Shown piece by piece: positions 1 to 8,442 of a DNA stretch of 39,494 nucleotides. The notes under the pieces were generated by a model that had not been told where the DNA came from, searched no databases, and worked only from the letters and a program-made list of their open reading frames with translations. This DNA comes from Akkermansia muciniphila (GTDB lineage Bacteria; Verrucomicrobiota; Verrucomicrobiia; Limisphaerales; UBA9464), in assembly GCA_945861565.1 (NCBI GenBank), contig CAMAUY010000042.1:1-39494 (forward strand). The letters are read 5' to 3'. How positions within the stretch are numbered: the stretch's first letter is position 1; the number at the start of each line of letters is the position of its first letter. A program made the translations under genes and the position numbers.

Positions 1-150
1 ATCCCAAATCTTCGACTATATCGAATGCTTCTATAACCCTCACCGTTTACATAGTTCCCTAAACTTCAAATCGCCCGTTGACTTCGAATTCAAAAACAAC
101 TAACTAAAACTCTCCTCTCTCTCTGTCCACTTTTTCGAAGCAATCCCACA
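1..150 (+). mobile_element. Right end of an IS3-family insertion sequence (truncated by window edge)
   Basis: The window starts inside the integrase-core ORF of an IS3-type element and runs out through its right end. After the transposase stop at 101-103 there is a short pyrimidine-rich leader, then a stretch at about 124-150 (TGTCCACTTTTTCGAAGCAA and on to CCCACA) that resembles the terminal inverted repeats of IS3-family elements, which end in CA. The left end lies outside the window, so the repeat pairing and the target duplication cannot be checked. Immediately after it the DUF4209 reading frame begins without a start codon of its own, which suggests the element interrupted that gene. The exact terminal base is an estimate. 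Confidence 0.7.
2..103 (+). CDS. IS3-family transposase, C-terminal fragment (OrfB integrase core)
   Basis: Reading frame 2 gives 33 codons and a TAA stop. The peptide includes [20 protein letters not shown], which is the conserved end of the rve/DDE integrase domain of IS3-family OrfB: Y-x3-FYNxxRxHSxLxxxSP. This segment comes just after the catalytic glutamate region and is almost invariant in the family. The 5' part of the gene is beyond the window edge. No other function is plausible for this peptide. Whether the element is still active cannot be judged. Confidence 0.85.
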   Translation, partial: SQIFDYIECFYNPHRLHSSLNFKSPVDFEFKNN

Positions 151-184
151 ACGAGGGCGGACTACAGCGCGAAAGGAGAGTCTT

Positions 185-805
185 TTGAATCTCAACGGCG
201 AGGCATTGGATGCCGCGCTTGAGGCGGAAGCGTTTTCCGACGCGTCGCAATTCCACTGGCCGCTGCGTATTGATGGATTCATTGAGCCGGCGCGGCAGCA
301 AATCCTCAACGACCACAAACCTACGTATGGCGACTTGCTCTCCATCGTCCGCAACAACTGGTTTATCCCACCCGGTCACGAAGGAATATTCCTGCGGGGA
401 CTTCATGCGGGTTTTCACGGGGACTTCGTCGTGGCGACGCACCTGCTCACGCCGCAGATTGAAAACTCTCTGCGTTACGTCTTCGAATCCCACGGCGTCG
501 ATGTTTCCAACCTGATGTCCGACGGCACGCAGTCCGTGAAAGTGCTCGGCGCAATCTTCGGCATGGCTGAGACCAAGCAAATCTTCGGCGAACCACTTTG
601 CTTCGAGCTTCGCGGCTGCCTGATTGAGAAGGCAGGTTTCGATTTCAGGAATCGCGTCGCGCATGGATTCGTCCACGAGGGCGAATGCTACGCGACTGCT
701 GGCGTGACAGTGTGGTGGCTCGTGCTGCGCATCTGCCTCATGCCGATTTTCCAATCCATCGCGGAAAGGAAAAGCCAAGATACTCCACCATCGAACCAGA
801 CCTGA
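185..805 (+). pseudogene. DUF4209 protein, N-terminally truncated by the IS3 element
   Basis: The 206-aa remnant carries the C-terminal DUF4209 region. The Pfam family is defined by an RNxxxHG motif, seen here as R155-N156-RVA-H160-G161, with a preceding helical segment (FVVATHLLTPQIENSLRY). The motif has the R-x4-H spacing of HEPN ribonucleases, so an RNase role is possible but unproven. Family members are usually several hundred residues longer. The frame is open upstream through the IS end with no stop, and the only start near the N-terminus is a TTG without a clear ribosome site, so I read this as the 3' part of an interrupted gene. It ends 2 bp before the caspase gene, indicating a former operon. 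Confidence 0.75.
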
Positions 806-807
806 CT

Positions 808-2349
808 ATGCCAGACAGCAAGCCAGCAAAACTCACCACAGTGGCACGCAAGGAACTCTCCGTCCGAGAAGGCCACGGGAAAATACGCGTCCTTGCGGTC
901 GGTGTGTCGGATTATCCAAAGAAGTCAGGGTTCAAGCCGCTCAAGCAATGCACCAACGATGCGTTGCAGGTCTTTACCACTTTCCGAGAGGTGCAGCAAC
1001 TCAACGGACATGATTCCCACGCAGTGCTGATGACCTCCGAAACCAAGGAGCGACTTCCGTCGCGAGGATCGGTGATGGACCAAATTCATGAACTTGCCTC
1101 AGAGGCGCAAAGTGACGACCGGCTGCTATTCTATTTCAGCGGTCACGGACACAGGATCGACGGCATTGATGACCATTTCCTCGTTCCTCAAGATGCCTAT
1201 TCTGAAAGCGAGCCAGACGCGCATTTGTCGATGAAGAAGATTCTCGAAGTCCTGAGCGCATCCGAAGCGAAACAAAAAATAATCGTGTTGGACGCCTGCT
1301 TGAGCGGCCCAACCCTGCTCGGAAAGAAGCTGGTGGCAGCAAGCTACTCCGAAAAGTTCTTCGCGAAATACTTGGCGGCGACGAAGGGAATCGCCGTGCT
1401 CAGTTCCAGCGCGGCTGATGAGTCGTCCTACACACAGTCGGACAACCCAAAACTCAGCCTGTTCACATTCTATTTTATCAAGGCATTGAGAGGCGATCTC
1501 GATGCACTTCACGAACAATTGCTCACATTGCCGGGATTATTCGACTACGTCTCAACGAATGTCCAAAAGAAGTGCCGCGATTACAGGATTCAACAGACAC
1601 CATCGCTTGAAACCTCCGTGAACGGCACGTTAGTGCTCGCTGATTTTCGCCAACCGTTGGTTGTTCCATCCGCCGTCGATTTATCGGCGCATCCGCTCAA
1701 TTCGCTACTGTTTGGTGAAACTCGTGGCGAGCAAACTAAGTGCATTCTGACCAAGTGGTCGGACCGGTCCAAGACAAAGGAACAACTTCAGGCGGCAGCA
1801 AACACCACTGAGGCGATGGCAACATATTTGAAGGAAGATTTTGGTAAATGGCGGCCATTACTTCGGAAACGGTTCGGTTTTTCGCCCTCTGACATTGAGG
1901 CTGACGGCGGAACAATGGGATTCCCTGGCGGCTCTTTGTCCTATTGCTATGAGGCTGATAGCAAAGACAGCGGGTCTATCCACCGAGAGCTGAATCTCGA
2001 CATTGATTGGTTCGGTGACAGAGCGCGTCTTGCCTCTCTTCTCGCGTTATTCAATTTCGAGCCGGACACCTTTGAGCTTCAATTGAGCATGAGGCTGAAG
2101 CCGATGGACCAAATTTCGGGGCTGGAAGCGAACGGCTGGGATATTAGGCAGGAATCTGATGACGAAATTGTTGCCGTCAAAGACGGGATAACGATGACAG
2201 TTACGGCAGGCGCGTTAGTCTTCGATGGATTCGATATTGAGCAGTTGTTGGCAGGCGGGGGTAATTTAACTGACGGCCAAAAACTCCTCGCAGAAACAAT
2301 TACGACCCTTGCTCCACCAAAGCGTCTGACGAGCGGCAACAAGAGATAA
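808..2349 (+). CDS. Caspase-like (peptidase C14) protein with unknown C-terminal domain
   Basis: The 513-aa protein starts at the ATG 2 bp after the DUF4209 stop; an upstream in-frame start would lie inside that gene. Residues about 25-260 form a caspase/metacaspase fold: a VGVSDYP first strand, SGHGH with catalytic His113, and DACLSG with catalytic Cys164. Both dyad residues are present, so it should be an active cysteine protease. Residues about 290-513 match no family I recognise and may be the sensor or regulatory half. No signal peptide or membrane segment is seen, so it should be cytoplasmic. Caspase-like proteases next to effector genes on mobile islands are often parts of abortive-infection defence; applying that here is inference from context. 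Confidence 0.85.
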   Translation: MPDSKPAKLTTVARKELSVREGHGKIRVLAVGVSDYPKKSGFKPLKQCTNDALQVFTTFREVQQLNGHDSHAVLMTSETKERLPSRGSVMDQIHELASEAQSDDRLLFYFSGHGHRIDGIDDHFLVPQDAYSESEPDAHLSMKKILEVLSASEAKQKIIVLDACLSGPTLLGKKLVAASYSEKFFAKYLAATKGIAVLSSSAADESSYTQSDNPKLSLFTFYFIKALRGDLDALHEQLLTLPGLFDYVSTNVQKKCRDYRIQQTPSLETSVNGTLVLADFRQPLVVPSAVDLSAHPLNSLLFGETRGEQTKCILTKWSDRSKTKEQLQAAANTTEAMATYLKEDFGKWRPLLRKRFGFSPSDIEADGGTMGFPGGSLSYCYEADSKDSGSIHRELNLDIDWFGDRARLASLLALFNFEPDTFELQLSMRLKPMDQISGLEANGWDIRQESDDEIVAVKDGITMTVTAGALVFDGFDIEQLLAGGGNLTDGQKLLAETITTLAPPKRLTSGNKR

Positions 2350-2355
2350 ATTTCC

Positions 2356-5300
2356 ATGCCCCACGCCTACACCGAGGACCAGCTTGTCGAGCAACCTGCC
2401 ATCGGGTTGTTCGCCGAACTCGGCTGGTCCACGGTGTCGGCGTTGGAGGAAACCTTCGGCGCGTCCGGCACGTTGCTGCGCGAGACAAAGGGCGAAGTCG
2501 TGTTGGTGTCCCGGTTGCGCGCAGCGTTGGAGCGGCTCAATCCCGCGCTGCCGCCCGAGGCCATCACTGCCGCGGTGGATGAATTGACCCGCGACCGTTC
2601 GGCCATGAGCCTGGAAGCGGCGAACCGCCAAGTGTATCTGCTGCTCAAGGACGGCATCAAGGTGTCCGTGCCGGACCGCGAGCGCGGCGGGCAGAAGGTG
2701 GAGCGGTTGCGGGTGATTGATTGGGAGCAGCCGGCGAACAATGATTTCCTGCTGGTCAGCCAGTTTAGCGTAACGGGGGCGCTCTACACTTGCCGACCGG
2801 ATTTGGTCGGCTTCGTCAACGGCCTGCCGCTGGTGGTCATCGAGTTTAAGAAGCCCGGCGTGCCCGCGCGAGCGGCGTTCGACGAGAACCTGACGCACTA
2901 CAAGGCGGAAATTCCGCAGCTCTTTTGGTTCAATGCGCTGCTCATCGCCTCGAACGGAACGGACAGCCGCGTCGGCTCGCTCACGGCGGATTGGGAGCGG
3001 TTCTTCGAGTGGAAACGCATCGAGCGCGAGGACGAGCCGCGCCGGGTGTCGCTGGAGGTGATGCTGCGCGGGACGTGCGACCGGACGCGGCTGCTCGACC
3101 TGGTGGAGAATTTCACGCTGTTCTCGGAGCACAAGGCCGGACTGGTGAAAATCATCGGGCAAAACCACCAGTTCCTCGGCGTGAACAACGCCATCGCCTC
3201 GATGCTGGCCGCGCGGAAACTGGGGCACGGTCGCGGCGGCGTGTTCTGGCAGACGCAGGGCAGCGGCAAGAGTTTCTCGATGGTGTTCTTCGCGCAGAAG
3301 GTGCTGCGCAAGGTCGCAGGCAACTGGACGTTCGTGATCGTGACCGACCGCGTGGAGCTGGACGACCAGATTGCCAAGACGTTCAAGGCCACCGGCGCGG
3401 TGAGCGAGTCCGAGGGCGACCAGTGCCACGCCGAGAGCGGCGCGCATCTGCGCGAGTTGCTGCGCGGGAATCATCGCTACGTCTTCACCTTGATTCACAA
3501 GTTCCAGACTCCGGAGCTGCTCTGTGATCGGCCCGACGTGATTGTGCTCACGGACGAGGCGCATCGCAGCCAATACGACACGCTGGCGTTGAACATGCGC
3601 GCGGCGCTGCCCAAGGCGTTGTTCCTCGCCTTCACCGGCACACCGCTCATCGCAGGTGAGGAACGGACGAAGGACGTTTTCGGCGATTACGTTTCCATCT
3701 ACGACTTCCAGCAGTCCGTCGAGGACGGCGCGACCGTGCCGCTCTTTTACGAGAACCGCACGCCGGAGTTGCAGCTCGTGAATCCGGACCTGAACGAGGA
3801 CATCTACAGCCTCATCGAGGCGGCGGAACTCGACCCGGAACAGGAGGCGAAGCTCGAACGGGAGTTGAGCCGGCAATACCACATTCTCACCCGGGACGAC
3901 CGGCTGGAGACCGTGGCGAAGGACATTGTGCGGCATTTCCTCGGGCGGGGCTTCGTCGGCAAGGCGATGGTGGTGTCCATCGACAAAGCCACCGCGCTCA
4001 AGATGCACGACAAGGTGCGGAAACACTGGGCGGAGGAGTTGGCGCGGGTGCAGAAGGAACTCGGGCTTTACGAGGTGACGGGCGACAGGAGGGCCGAACT
4101 GTCCAAACGTCTGGACGTGCTCAAGACTACCGACATGGCCCTGATCGTGTCGCCCGGCCAGAACGAGATTCAGCAGATGCAGACACGTGGCCTGGACATC
4201 ACGCTGCATCGGAAGCGGATGAATGAGTCTCAGCCGCCGTTGGACGAAAAGTTCAAGGACCCGGAAGACCCGCTGCGGCTGGTGTTCCTCTGTGCCATGT
4301 GGCTGACCGGCTTCGATGCACCGAGTTGTTCCACGGTGTACCTCGACAAGCCGATGCGGAATCACACGTTGATGCAGACCATTGCAAGGGCTAACCGGGT
4401 ATTCCCCGGCAAGCACAGCGGCATGATCGTGGATTACGCCAACGTCTTTGCCTCGCTGGAAAAGGCGTTGGCGATCTATGGCGCTGGCAAGGACGGCAAG
4501 AACCCGGTTAAGGACAAGCAGAAGCTGGTCGAGGAACTCCGCAAAGCCCTGGATGCCGCGACAGCATTCTGCGGGACCCGCCAGGTGATTCTCGCCGCCA
4601 TCGAGCAACTGCTGGTCGGCAGCATGGAGCGATTGCAGCGGATTGATGACGCCGTTAACGCTCTGATCTCACCGGACCCGCTCCGTCGCGAGTTCCTTGG
4701 CCATGAGCGGCTCGTGAGCACTCTCTACGGTGCGGTGAAGCCCGACCCGGCAGCCCTGGAGTTCTCCGGTCGCGTCGCTTGCCTCCAGCTGATAGCCGAT
4801 GAAATCAAGCGCACGCTGAACCCCGAGAAGCCAAACATCTCGGAAGTCATGGGCGACGTCGCCCGGCTGCTCGATTCTTCCATCACGGGGGTCGAAATGG
4901 CCGCCAATCCTGCGCCGGTAATGAACCTCTCGAAGATCGACTTCGAAGCCCTCCGCAGCCGATTTAAGCAGTCAAAACACAAGAACACCGACCTCGAAGT
5001 CCTCAAGGCGGCCATCCGCGCCCAACTGGAAAAGCTGATTCGCCTGAACAAGACCCGAGCCGATTTCGCGGAGAAGTTCGAGGAATTGATCGAGAGCTAC
5101 AATGCCGGCAGCCAGAACATCGAGGGACTGTTCGAGGAGTTGATGAAGCTTAGCCGTAGCCTGAACGAGGAACAGGAGCGTCACGTCCGCGAGCACATGA
5201 CCGAGGAAGAGTTGGTGATTTTCGACATCCTGACGCGACCCGGCCCGGATTTAACGCCGGACGAGCGGGAGGAAGTGAAGAAGGCGGCCCGCCAGGTCTT

Positions 5301-5511
5301 GGAGCGTCTCAAGTCGTTGCTCGCACTGGATTGGCGTCGCCAGACCCAGGCACGGGCTCAGGTCCGACTGGCCATCGAGGACACACTCGACAGCGGCCTA
5401 CCGAGGGCCTACACGCCGGGGCTGTATAAGGCAAAGTGCGCAACCCTCTTCGAGCACGTCTTCGAGAGCTACCACGGCGAAGGAGCGGGCACCTACGCGG
5501 CATCGGCCTGA
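2356..5511 (+). CDS. hsdR: Type I restriction endonuclease subunit R
   Basis: The 1051-aa protein has the normal length and order for HsdR. The N-terminal nuclease shows the PD-ExK signature (D149, then E163-x-K165 in PDLVGFVNGLPLVVIEFKK). The translocase has Walker A TQGSGKS at 300-306, DEAH at 400-403 and motif III FTGTPL further on. The C-terminal helical part (about 830-1050) is the usual docking region. HsdR translocates and cleaves unmodified DNA as part of the R2M2S complex. It starts 6 bp after the caspase gene, so the two may be co-transcribed. No hsdM or hsdS gene occurs in the window, which is unusual; they may lie left of base 1 or be lost. Confidence 0.95.
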   Translation: MPHAYTEDQLVEQPAIGLFAELGWSTVSALEETFGASGTLLRETKGEVVLVSRLRAALERLNPALPPEAITAAVDELTRDRSAMSLEAANRQVYLLLKDGIKVSVPDRERGGQKVERLRVIDWEQPANNDFLLVSQFSVTGALYTCRPDLVGFVNGLPLVVIEFKKPGVPARAAFDENLTHYKAEIPQLFWFNALLIASNGTDSRVGSLTADWERFFEWKRIEREDEPRRVSLEVMLRGTCDRTRLLDLVENFTLFSEHKAGLVKIIGQNHQFLGVNNAIASMLAARKLGHGRGGVFWQTQGSGKSFSMVFFAQKVLRKVAGNWTFVIVTDRVELDDQIAKTFKATGAVSESEGDQCHAESGAHLRELLRGNHRYVFTLIHKFQTPELLCDRPDVIVLTDEAHRSQYDTLALNMRAALPKALFLAFTGTPLIAGEERTKDVFGDYVSIYDFQQSVEDGATVPLFYENRTPELQLVNPDLNEDIYSLIEAAELDPEQEAKLERELSRQYHILTRDDRLETVAKDIVRHFLGRGFVGKAMVVSIDKATALKMHDKVRKHWAEELARVQKELGLYEVTGDRRAELSKRLDVLKTTDMALIVSPGQNEIQQMQTRGLDITLHRKRMNESQPPLDEKFKDPEDPLRLVFLCAMWLTGFDAPSCSTVYLDKPMRNHTLMQTIARANRVFPGKHSGMIVDYANVFASLEKALAIYGAGKDGKNPVKDKQKLVEELRKALDAATAFCGTRQVILAAIEQLLVGSMERLQRIDDAVNALISPDPLRREFLGHERLVSTLYGAVKPDPAALEFSGRVACLQLIADEIKRTLNPEKPNISEVMGDVARLLDSSITGVEMAANPAPVMNLSKIDFEALRSRFKQSKHKNTDLEVLKAAIRAQLEKLIRLNKTRADFAEKFEELIESYNAGSQNIEGLFEELMKLSRSLNEEQERHVREHMTEEELVIFDILTRPGPDLTPDEREEVKKAARQVLERLKSLLALDWRRQTQARAQVRLAIEDTLDSGLPRAYTPGLYKAKCATLFEHVFESYHGEGAGTYAASA

Positions 5512-5539
5512 GTTGGGAAACGACCGGGCGTCGAGGAAT

Positions 5540-6010
5540 CTAGCTGGTGACCCCGGAGCCGTCGTCAGGAAGGCATACGGTGGCCAGGATTCTGGATTCT
5601 TGCGGGTAGGGCGGGTCGTAAGCCTGAGGAGAACGCCCCAGCCCGGCCAACCGGGTTTGCATGGCAACGGCATCAAGTGTCAGTCGCAGGAATCGGGGAT
5701 CAGGGTGACCTCGCTTTTCGGAATCGTTCCACGCCCGCCAGCCTTCCTTCTGGAGGCACGCGTACTTGGCCCATGTCTCCGCGAGTATGTCCTCGCGTTC
5801 TTCGGAAACGGCCGCCCGGAAGCCCTGCCGCACCGCGTCGGCATCTTTCGCCACTTGTTGCCTGGAAAGCCGATAGGGACGGGCTGCGTTCAAGAGTTCC
5901 GTGATTTCGCGAATGGACCGGCTTTGAGCCAGCAGAGCTGCGATTTCATCACGGTCCCGCTCCCGTTGTTCGGGCGTCCGCTTCTGGCCTGGCAATTGTT
6001 CACCTCTCAT
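5540..6010 (-). CDS. Hypothetical protein of integrative element, possible HTH
   Basis: I do not recognise this 156-aa protein. Its first half is charged and helical, and residues about 32-66 (REITELLNAARPYRLSRQQV) look like a helix-turn-helix of the type found in small terminase or element-borne DNA-binding proteins. The remainder has W-rich helices (AETWAKYACLQKEGWRAW) and a proline-rich tail. It lies downstream of the RepA-like gene on the same strand and faces hsdR tail to tail with a 28-bp gap. Its ATG overlaps the stop of a doubtful upstream ORF as ATGA. A DNA-binding or packaging role would be speculation. Confidence 0.6.
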   Translation of the reverse strand: MRGEQLPGQKRTPEQRERDRDEIAALLAQSRSIREITELLNAARPYRLSRQQVAKDADAVRQGFRAAVSEEREDILAETWAKYACLQKEGWRAWNDSEKRGHPDPRFLRLTLDAVAMQTRLAGLGRSPQAYDPPYPQESRILATVCLPDDGSGVTS

Positions 6011-6333
6011 TGGCTACCTTTCGCTACCTGTCGTCTGGTTGCAGCTCGACATGCCCAGCCGGCGGTGGGCCTTCCGCCGGAAGCCATTCGGATCAGGAGA
6101 AATCCTTGCCCAGATTGGCCGCCGCAGCTTTGGCGACGGGATCGTAGAGGGCCTTTGATGGCCTGGCGAGGATTCGAAGTTTCGGCGTTGAGCGGTTGAG
6201 CGGTGGGCTTTGAGGTGAATTGGTGAGCTTCTCCCGGTCTTTCCCGAAATCCCGAATCCCCTAGGGCTTTCGAGAAACGGGAATTCCTTCCCGAAACTAT
6301 TCTCGAAACTTTCTGGAAGGTCGTTTTAACCAT
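6007..6333 (-). CDS. Doubtful small ORF upstream of the 156-aa gene
   Basis: An ATG ORF of 108 codons ends in a TGA that overlaps the next ATG as ATGA, the same arrangement as the other junctions in this gene string. Against it, the peptide is rich in R, S, G and Q, has no recognisable motif, and its start lies in the repeat cluster at 6242-6374. A second minus frame over the same DNA gives a more protein-like tail (KALYDPVAKAAAANLGKDFS) but has a stop upstream and no start codon, so the region could also hold a decayed gene. Low confidence that either is translated. Confidence 0.25.
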   Translation of the reverse strand: MVKTTFQKVSRIVSGRNSRFSKALGDSGFRERPGEAHQFTSKPTAQPLNAETSNPRQAIKGPLRSRRQSCGGQSGQGFLLIRMASGGRPTAGWACRAATRRQVAKGSQ

Positions 6334-6374
6334 TGGCAATCAATTGCTTGGGATTGGTTTGGATTTCGGGAAAT
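6242..6374. repeat. Cluster of TTCYCGAAA-type short repeats downstream of the RepA-like gene
   Basis: Copies of a 9-10 bp motif are seen at 6242 (TTCCCGAAA), 6251 (TCCCGAAT, partial), 6289 (TTCCCGAAAC) and 6301 (TTCTCGAAAC). Inverted copies lie at 6269 (TTTCGAGAAAC) and 6363 (ATTTCGGGAAAT), the last overlapping the stop of the RepA-like gene. A GGAATTCC palindrome lies between them at 6281-6288. Six related copies in about 130 bp next to a replicative ATPase gene suggest a protein-binding array such as an origin, operator or incompatibility site, but function is inferred from position only. Confidence 0.5.
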
Positions 6375-7456
6375 CATTCGGCGAGAAGGTAAAGGTCGTT
6401 CTCCTGCTTGAGCAGTCCGGATGCCAACCATCGGGCTATCGCGTCATACGCTTTGCTCTGGGAACACCTGCTGAGTTCCATGAGTTTATCTTTGAGGCGT
6501 CCCTTCGACAAATGAGAGATCCCGACGAAGGCTTCTCGAATGTGGGCATCCGTCACTTTGGGGGGGCGGCCGGCGGGCTTATTATTGCCGCCTTTCCATT
6601 CCTCCCAATTAAAGTCCGGGATGGCGGTGAAGGATGCGGCTTCGCAGGTCCACGCGCTAGGCGGTGGCATCTCACAATTGTTCGCCTTACAACAGGACCA
6701 GATCCGACGCGGGTCGTTCGGCTCGTCTGTGACTTTTTGGAGCACGAAGGCCGCTCGTGCCGCGCTTCCGATCGAGTAGCTCCCGGCAATGGAGTTGAGC
6801 AGGCTTCGGCCGCTGGCACGCTCGTCCTCCTTCGGTTTACGGGTGTGACATACGATTACCAACGCAGGCGCGTTTTCGCCCTTCGGCAAGCTAGCTCGAA
6901 TGTTCTTAAGGGCGGTCTGATAGCCATCTTTGTCGTCGCCTTGAGTGCATTCTGTCCAGGGGTCAACAACCACTAACAGCGGGTGCCCGCCCGCTTGTAG
7001 GCGTTCGCATGCGGCAAGCACTTCCTTCTGAAACTCGGGACGCCCGAAAGCAAGGCCAACGTCCGGCGGCGCGAGCACTTCCACCCATCCCTCCAAATCC
7101 ACTCCGGCGGCCTTGAGTGCGGAAAAATCGGAATGAAGCCGGTACATCCCGTTTTCGCATTGCACGATTAGGGTTCGGAACTTGCAGCGGACGGGCTGGC
7201 CAAGCCAATCGTTCCCCTTCGCACCGGATACGGCGAGTGCGAAGGCAGCTCGGCTCTTTCCGATGCCAGGTGCGCCCGCAATGAGGACAAGCTCGCCTCG
7301 CGCCACCAGAGCTTCACCCACTAAACAGTGATCACGCGAAGGCTTCCAATTTAAGATCTTGTTCGGCGTGAGGAAGGTCAGCAGCGGTGCCGGCGGCGGC
7401 ATGGCGACGACTGTTTCAGGCACATAGACTCCGGGTCCGGTTGGCTTTGCATTCAC
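6374..7456 (-). CDS. RepA-like AAA ATPase (hexameric helicase type) with C-terminal winged helix
   Basis: The 360-aa protein has a RecA-fold ATPase of the AAA_25/RepA type: Walker A GAPGIGKS at 61-68, Walker B LLVVVDPW at about 160-167 and a strand with VIVCHTRKP near 200-207. Residues about 305-360 look like a winged helix (SKGRLKDKLMELSRCSQSKA). Such proteins are replicative helicases of plasmids and integrative elements. I place the start at the GTG (7456-7454), which overlaps the primase stop as GTGA and has AGGAGGTG five bases upstream. An in-frame ATG 33 bp further upstream lacks a ribosome site and would overlap the primase more. Pairing with the primase implies a self-priming replication module. 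Confidence 0.8.
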   Translation of the reverse strand: MNAKPTGPGVYVPETVVAMPPPAPLLTFLTPNKILNWKPSRDHCLVGEALVARGELVLIAGAPGIGKSRAAFALAVSGAKGNDWLGQPVRCKFRTLIVQCENGMYRLHSDFSALKAAGVDLEGWVEVLAPPDVGLAFGRPEFQKEVLAACERLQAGGHPLLVVVDPWTECTQGDDKDGYQTALKNIRASLPKGENAPALVIVCHTRKPKEDERASGRSLLNSIAGSYSIGSAARAAFVLQKVTDEPNDPRRIWSCCKANNCEMPPPSAWTCEAASFTAIPDFNWEEWKGGNNKPAGRPPKVTDAHIREAFVGISHLSKGRLKDKLMELSRCSQSKAYDAIARWLASGLLKQENDLYLLAE

Positions 7457-8442
7457 AGCTTCACCTCCTTGCCGGGGAGGATGCTCCATGTTATCCGGTG
7501 GTCCTCGAAATCGTCCGCGTGAATGTCAGTGAGGTCATTTAAGTCCTTCACCGCGCTTTCGTCCTTGCGGCGAAGTCCATCGAAACGGAAGGCGTCGACA
7601 GTTGCACCGGCCTTAGTCAGTTGGCCGGCCCAACGCGATACCGCATCCTTTCCAGCCTTATCGGAATGTCCGAAAATGCGTACCCGCTTTCCGGAAAACA
7701 GCGGCAGGGCGTCCGGGTGGATGTAATGACTTGCTCCGAGCATCGCGACGGCGGTGCAGTCGCCCTCGCGGTCCTCGCAGGAAATGAAATGAAACGCAGC
7801 CAGCGAGTCCGGCCCGCCCTCCACGAGCGCGACCACCGGGAATGGCTGCGCTTCGTGGATTCCGACGGGCCACTTGGCTTGGCCTTCGTCGCAGAATGTC
7901 CACGCCTTGCTACTACGGATCTCGGCCCACGGTTGGCCATCGAGACGGCGGGCCTGAGCGACGCGGCCGGTTCCGTCGGTCACGAACCAAGCTGCATGGC
8001 CCTTCCATTCGCCGAAGCGCAGCACGCCCCGGCTATTGGCCAATGTCACCGCATCTACCGACACTTGGCGGAGAATCGCCAAGGCCATTAATTGCTCCGC
8101 CGTACCTTCACTCATTCCCGGCAGTCGGACGGATTTCTTGGTCGGATTTCGATTGCGAGGGGCTTCTGGCGAGGGCGCAAGTGAACCGCCCGCAATTTCG
8201 ATTAGCTTACGGCAGGCAGCCGGATTGGAAAGTCCTGCGGCCCGTTCAATGAATGTTACGGCGTCGCCGCCGCCGCACCCCGCAAAGCACTTCCATGCTC
8301 TACCATCGGCGAAGATTGAAAACGAGGCGTTGCGGTCTTCATGGAAGGGGCAGTGGCCGCTCTTGCGCGGCTGCCCGTTAAATCCGAATTGTCGCCAGAG
8401 TTCGTGAATGGTGAGTCGCTCTTTCGCTTCAGCGAGGCTCAT
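7453..8442 (-). CDS. CHC2 zinc-finger/Toprim DNA primase of integrative element
   Basis: The 329-aa protein begins with a DnaG-type zinc-binding domain (C31-x2-H34-x17-C52-x3-C56) and has a Toprim-like region with EGGPD at 208-212 and a later HSDKAG segment (260-264) where DnaG has the acidic DxD motif. It should synthesise RNA primers for the element's own replication. It is about half the length of chromosomal DnaG and lacks a DnaB-interacting tail, as is usual for mobile-element primases. The chosen ATG overlaps the upstream HTH gene stop as ATGA; an in-frame start 41 codons upstream would lie wholly inside that gene. It is translationally coupled to the RepA-like gene downstream. Confidence 0.85.
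   Translation of the reverse strand: MSLAEAKERLTIHELWRQFGFNGQPRKSGHCPFHEDRNASFSIFADGRAWKCFAGCGGGDAVTFIERAAGLSNPAACRKLIEIAGGSLAPSPEAPRNRNPTKKSVRLPGMSEGTAEQLMALAILRQVSVDAVTLANSRGVLRFGEWKGHAAWFVTDGTGRVAQARRLDGQPWAEIRSSKAWTFCDEGQAKWPVGIHEAQPFPVVALVEGGPDSLAAFHFISCEDREGDCTAVAMLGASHYIHPDALPLFSGKRVRIFGHSDKAGKDAVSRWAGQLTKAGATVDAFRFDGLRRKDESAVKDLNDLTDIHADDFEDHRITWSILPGKEVKL

Noticed and set aside
2266..4608. Long minus-strand ORF of 780 codons opposite hsdR
   Set aside because: It is antisense to the motif-complete hsdR frame, and its R/H/L/Q-rich composition is what a GC-rich gene gives on the opposite strand.
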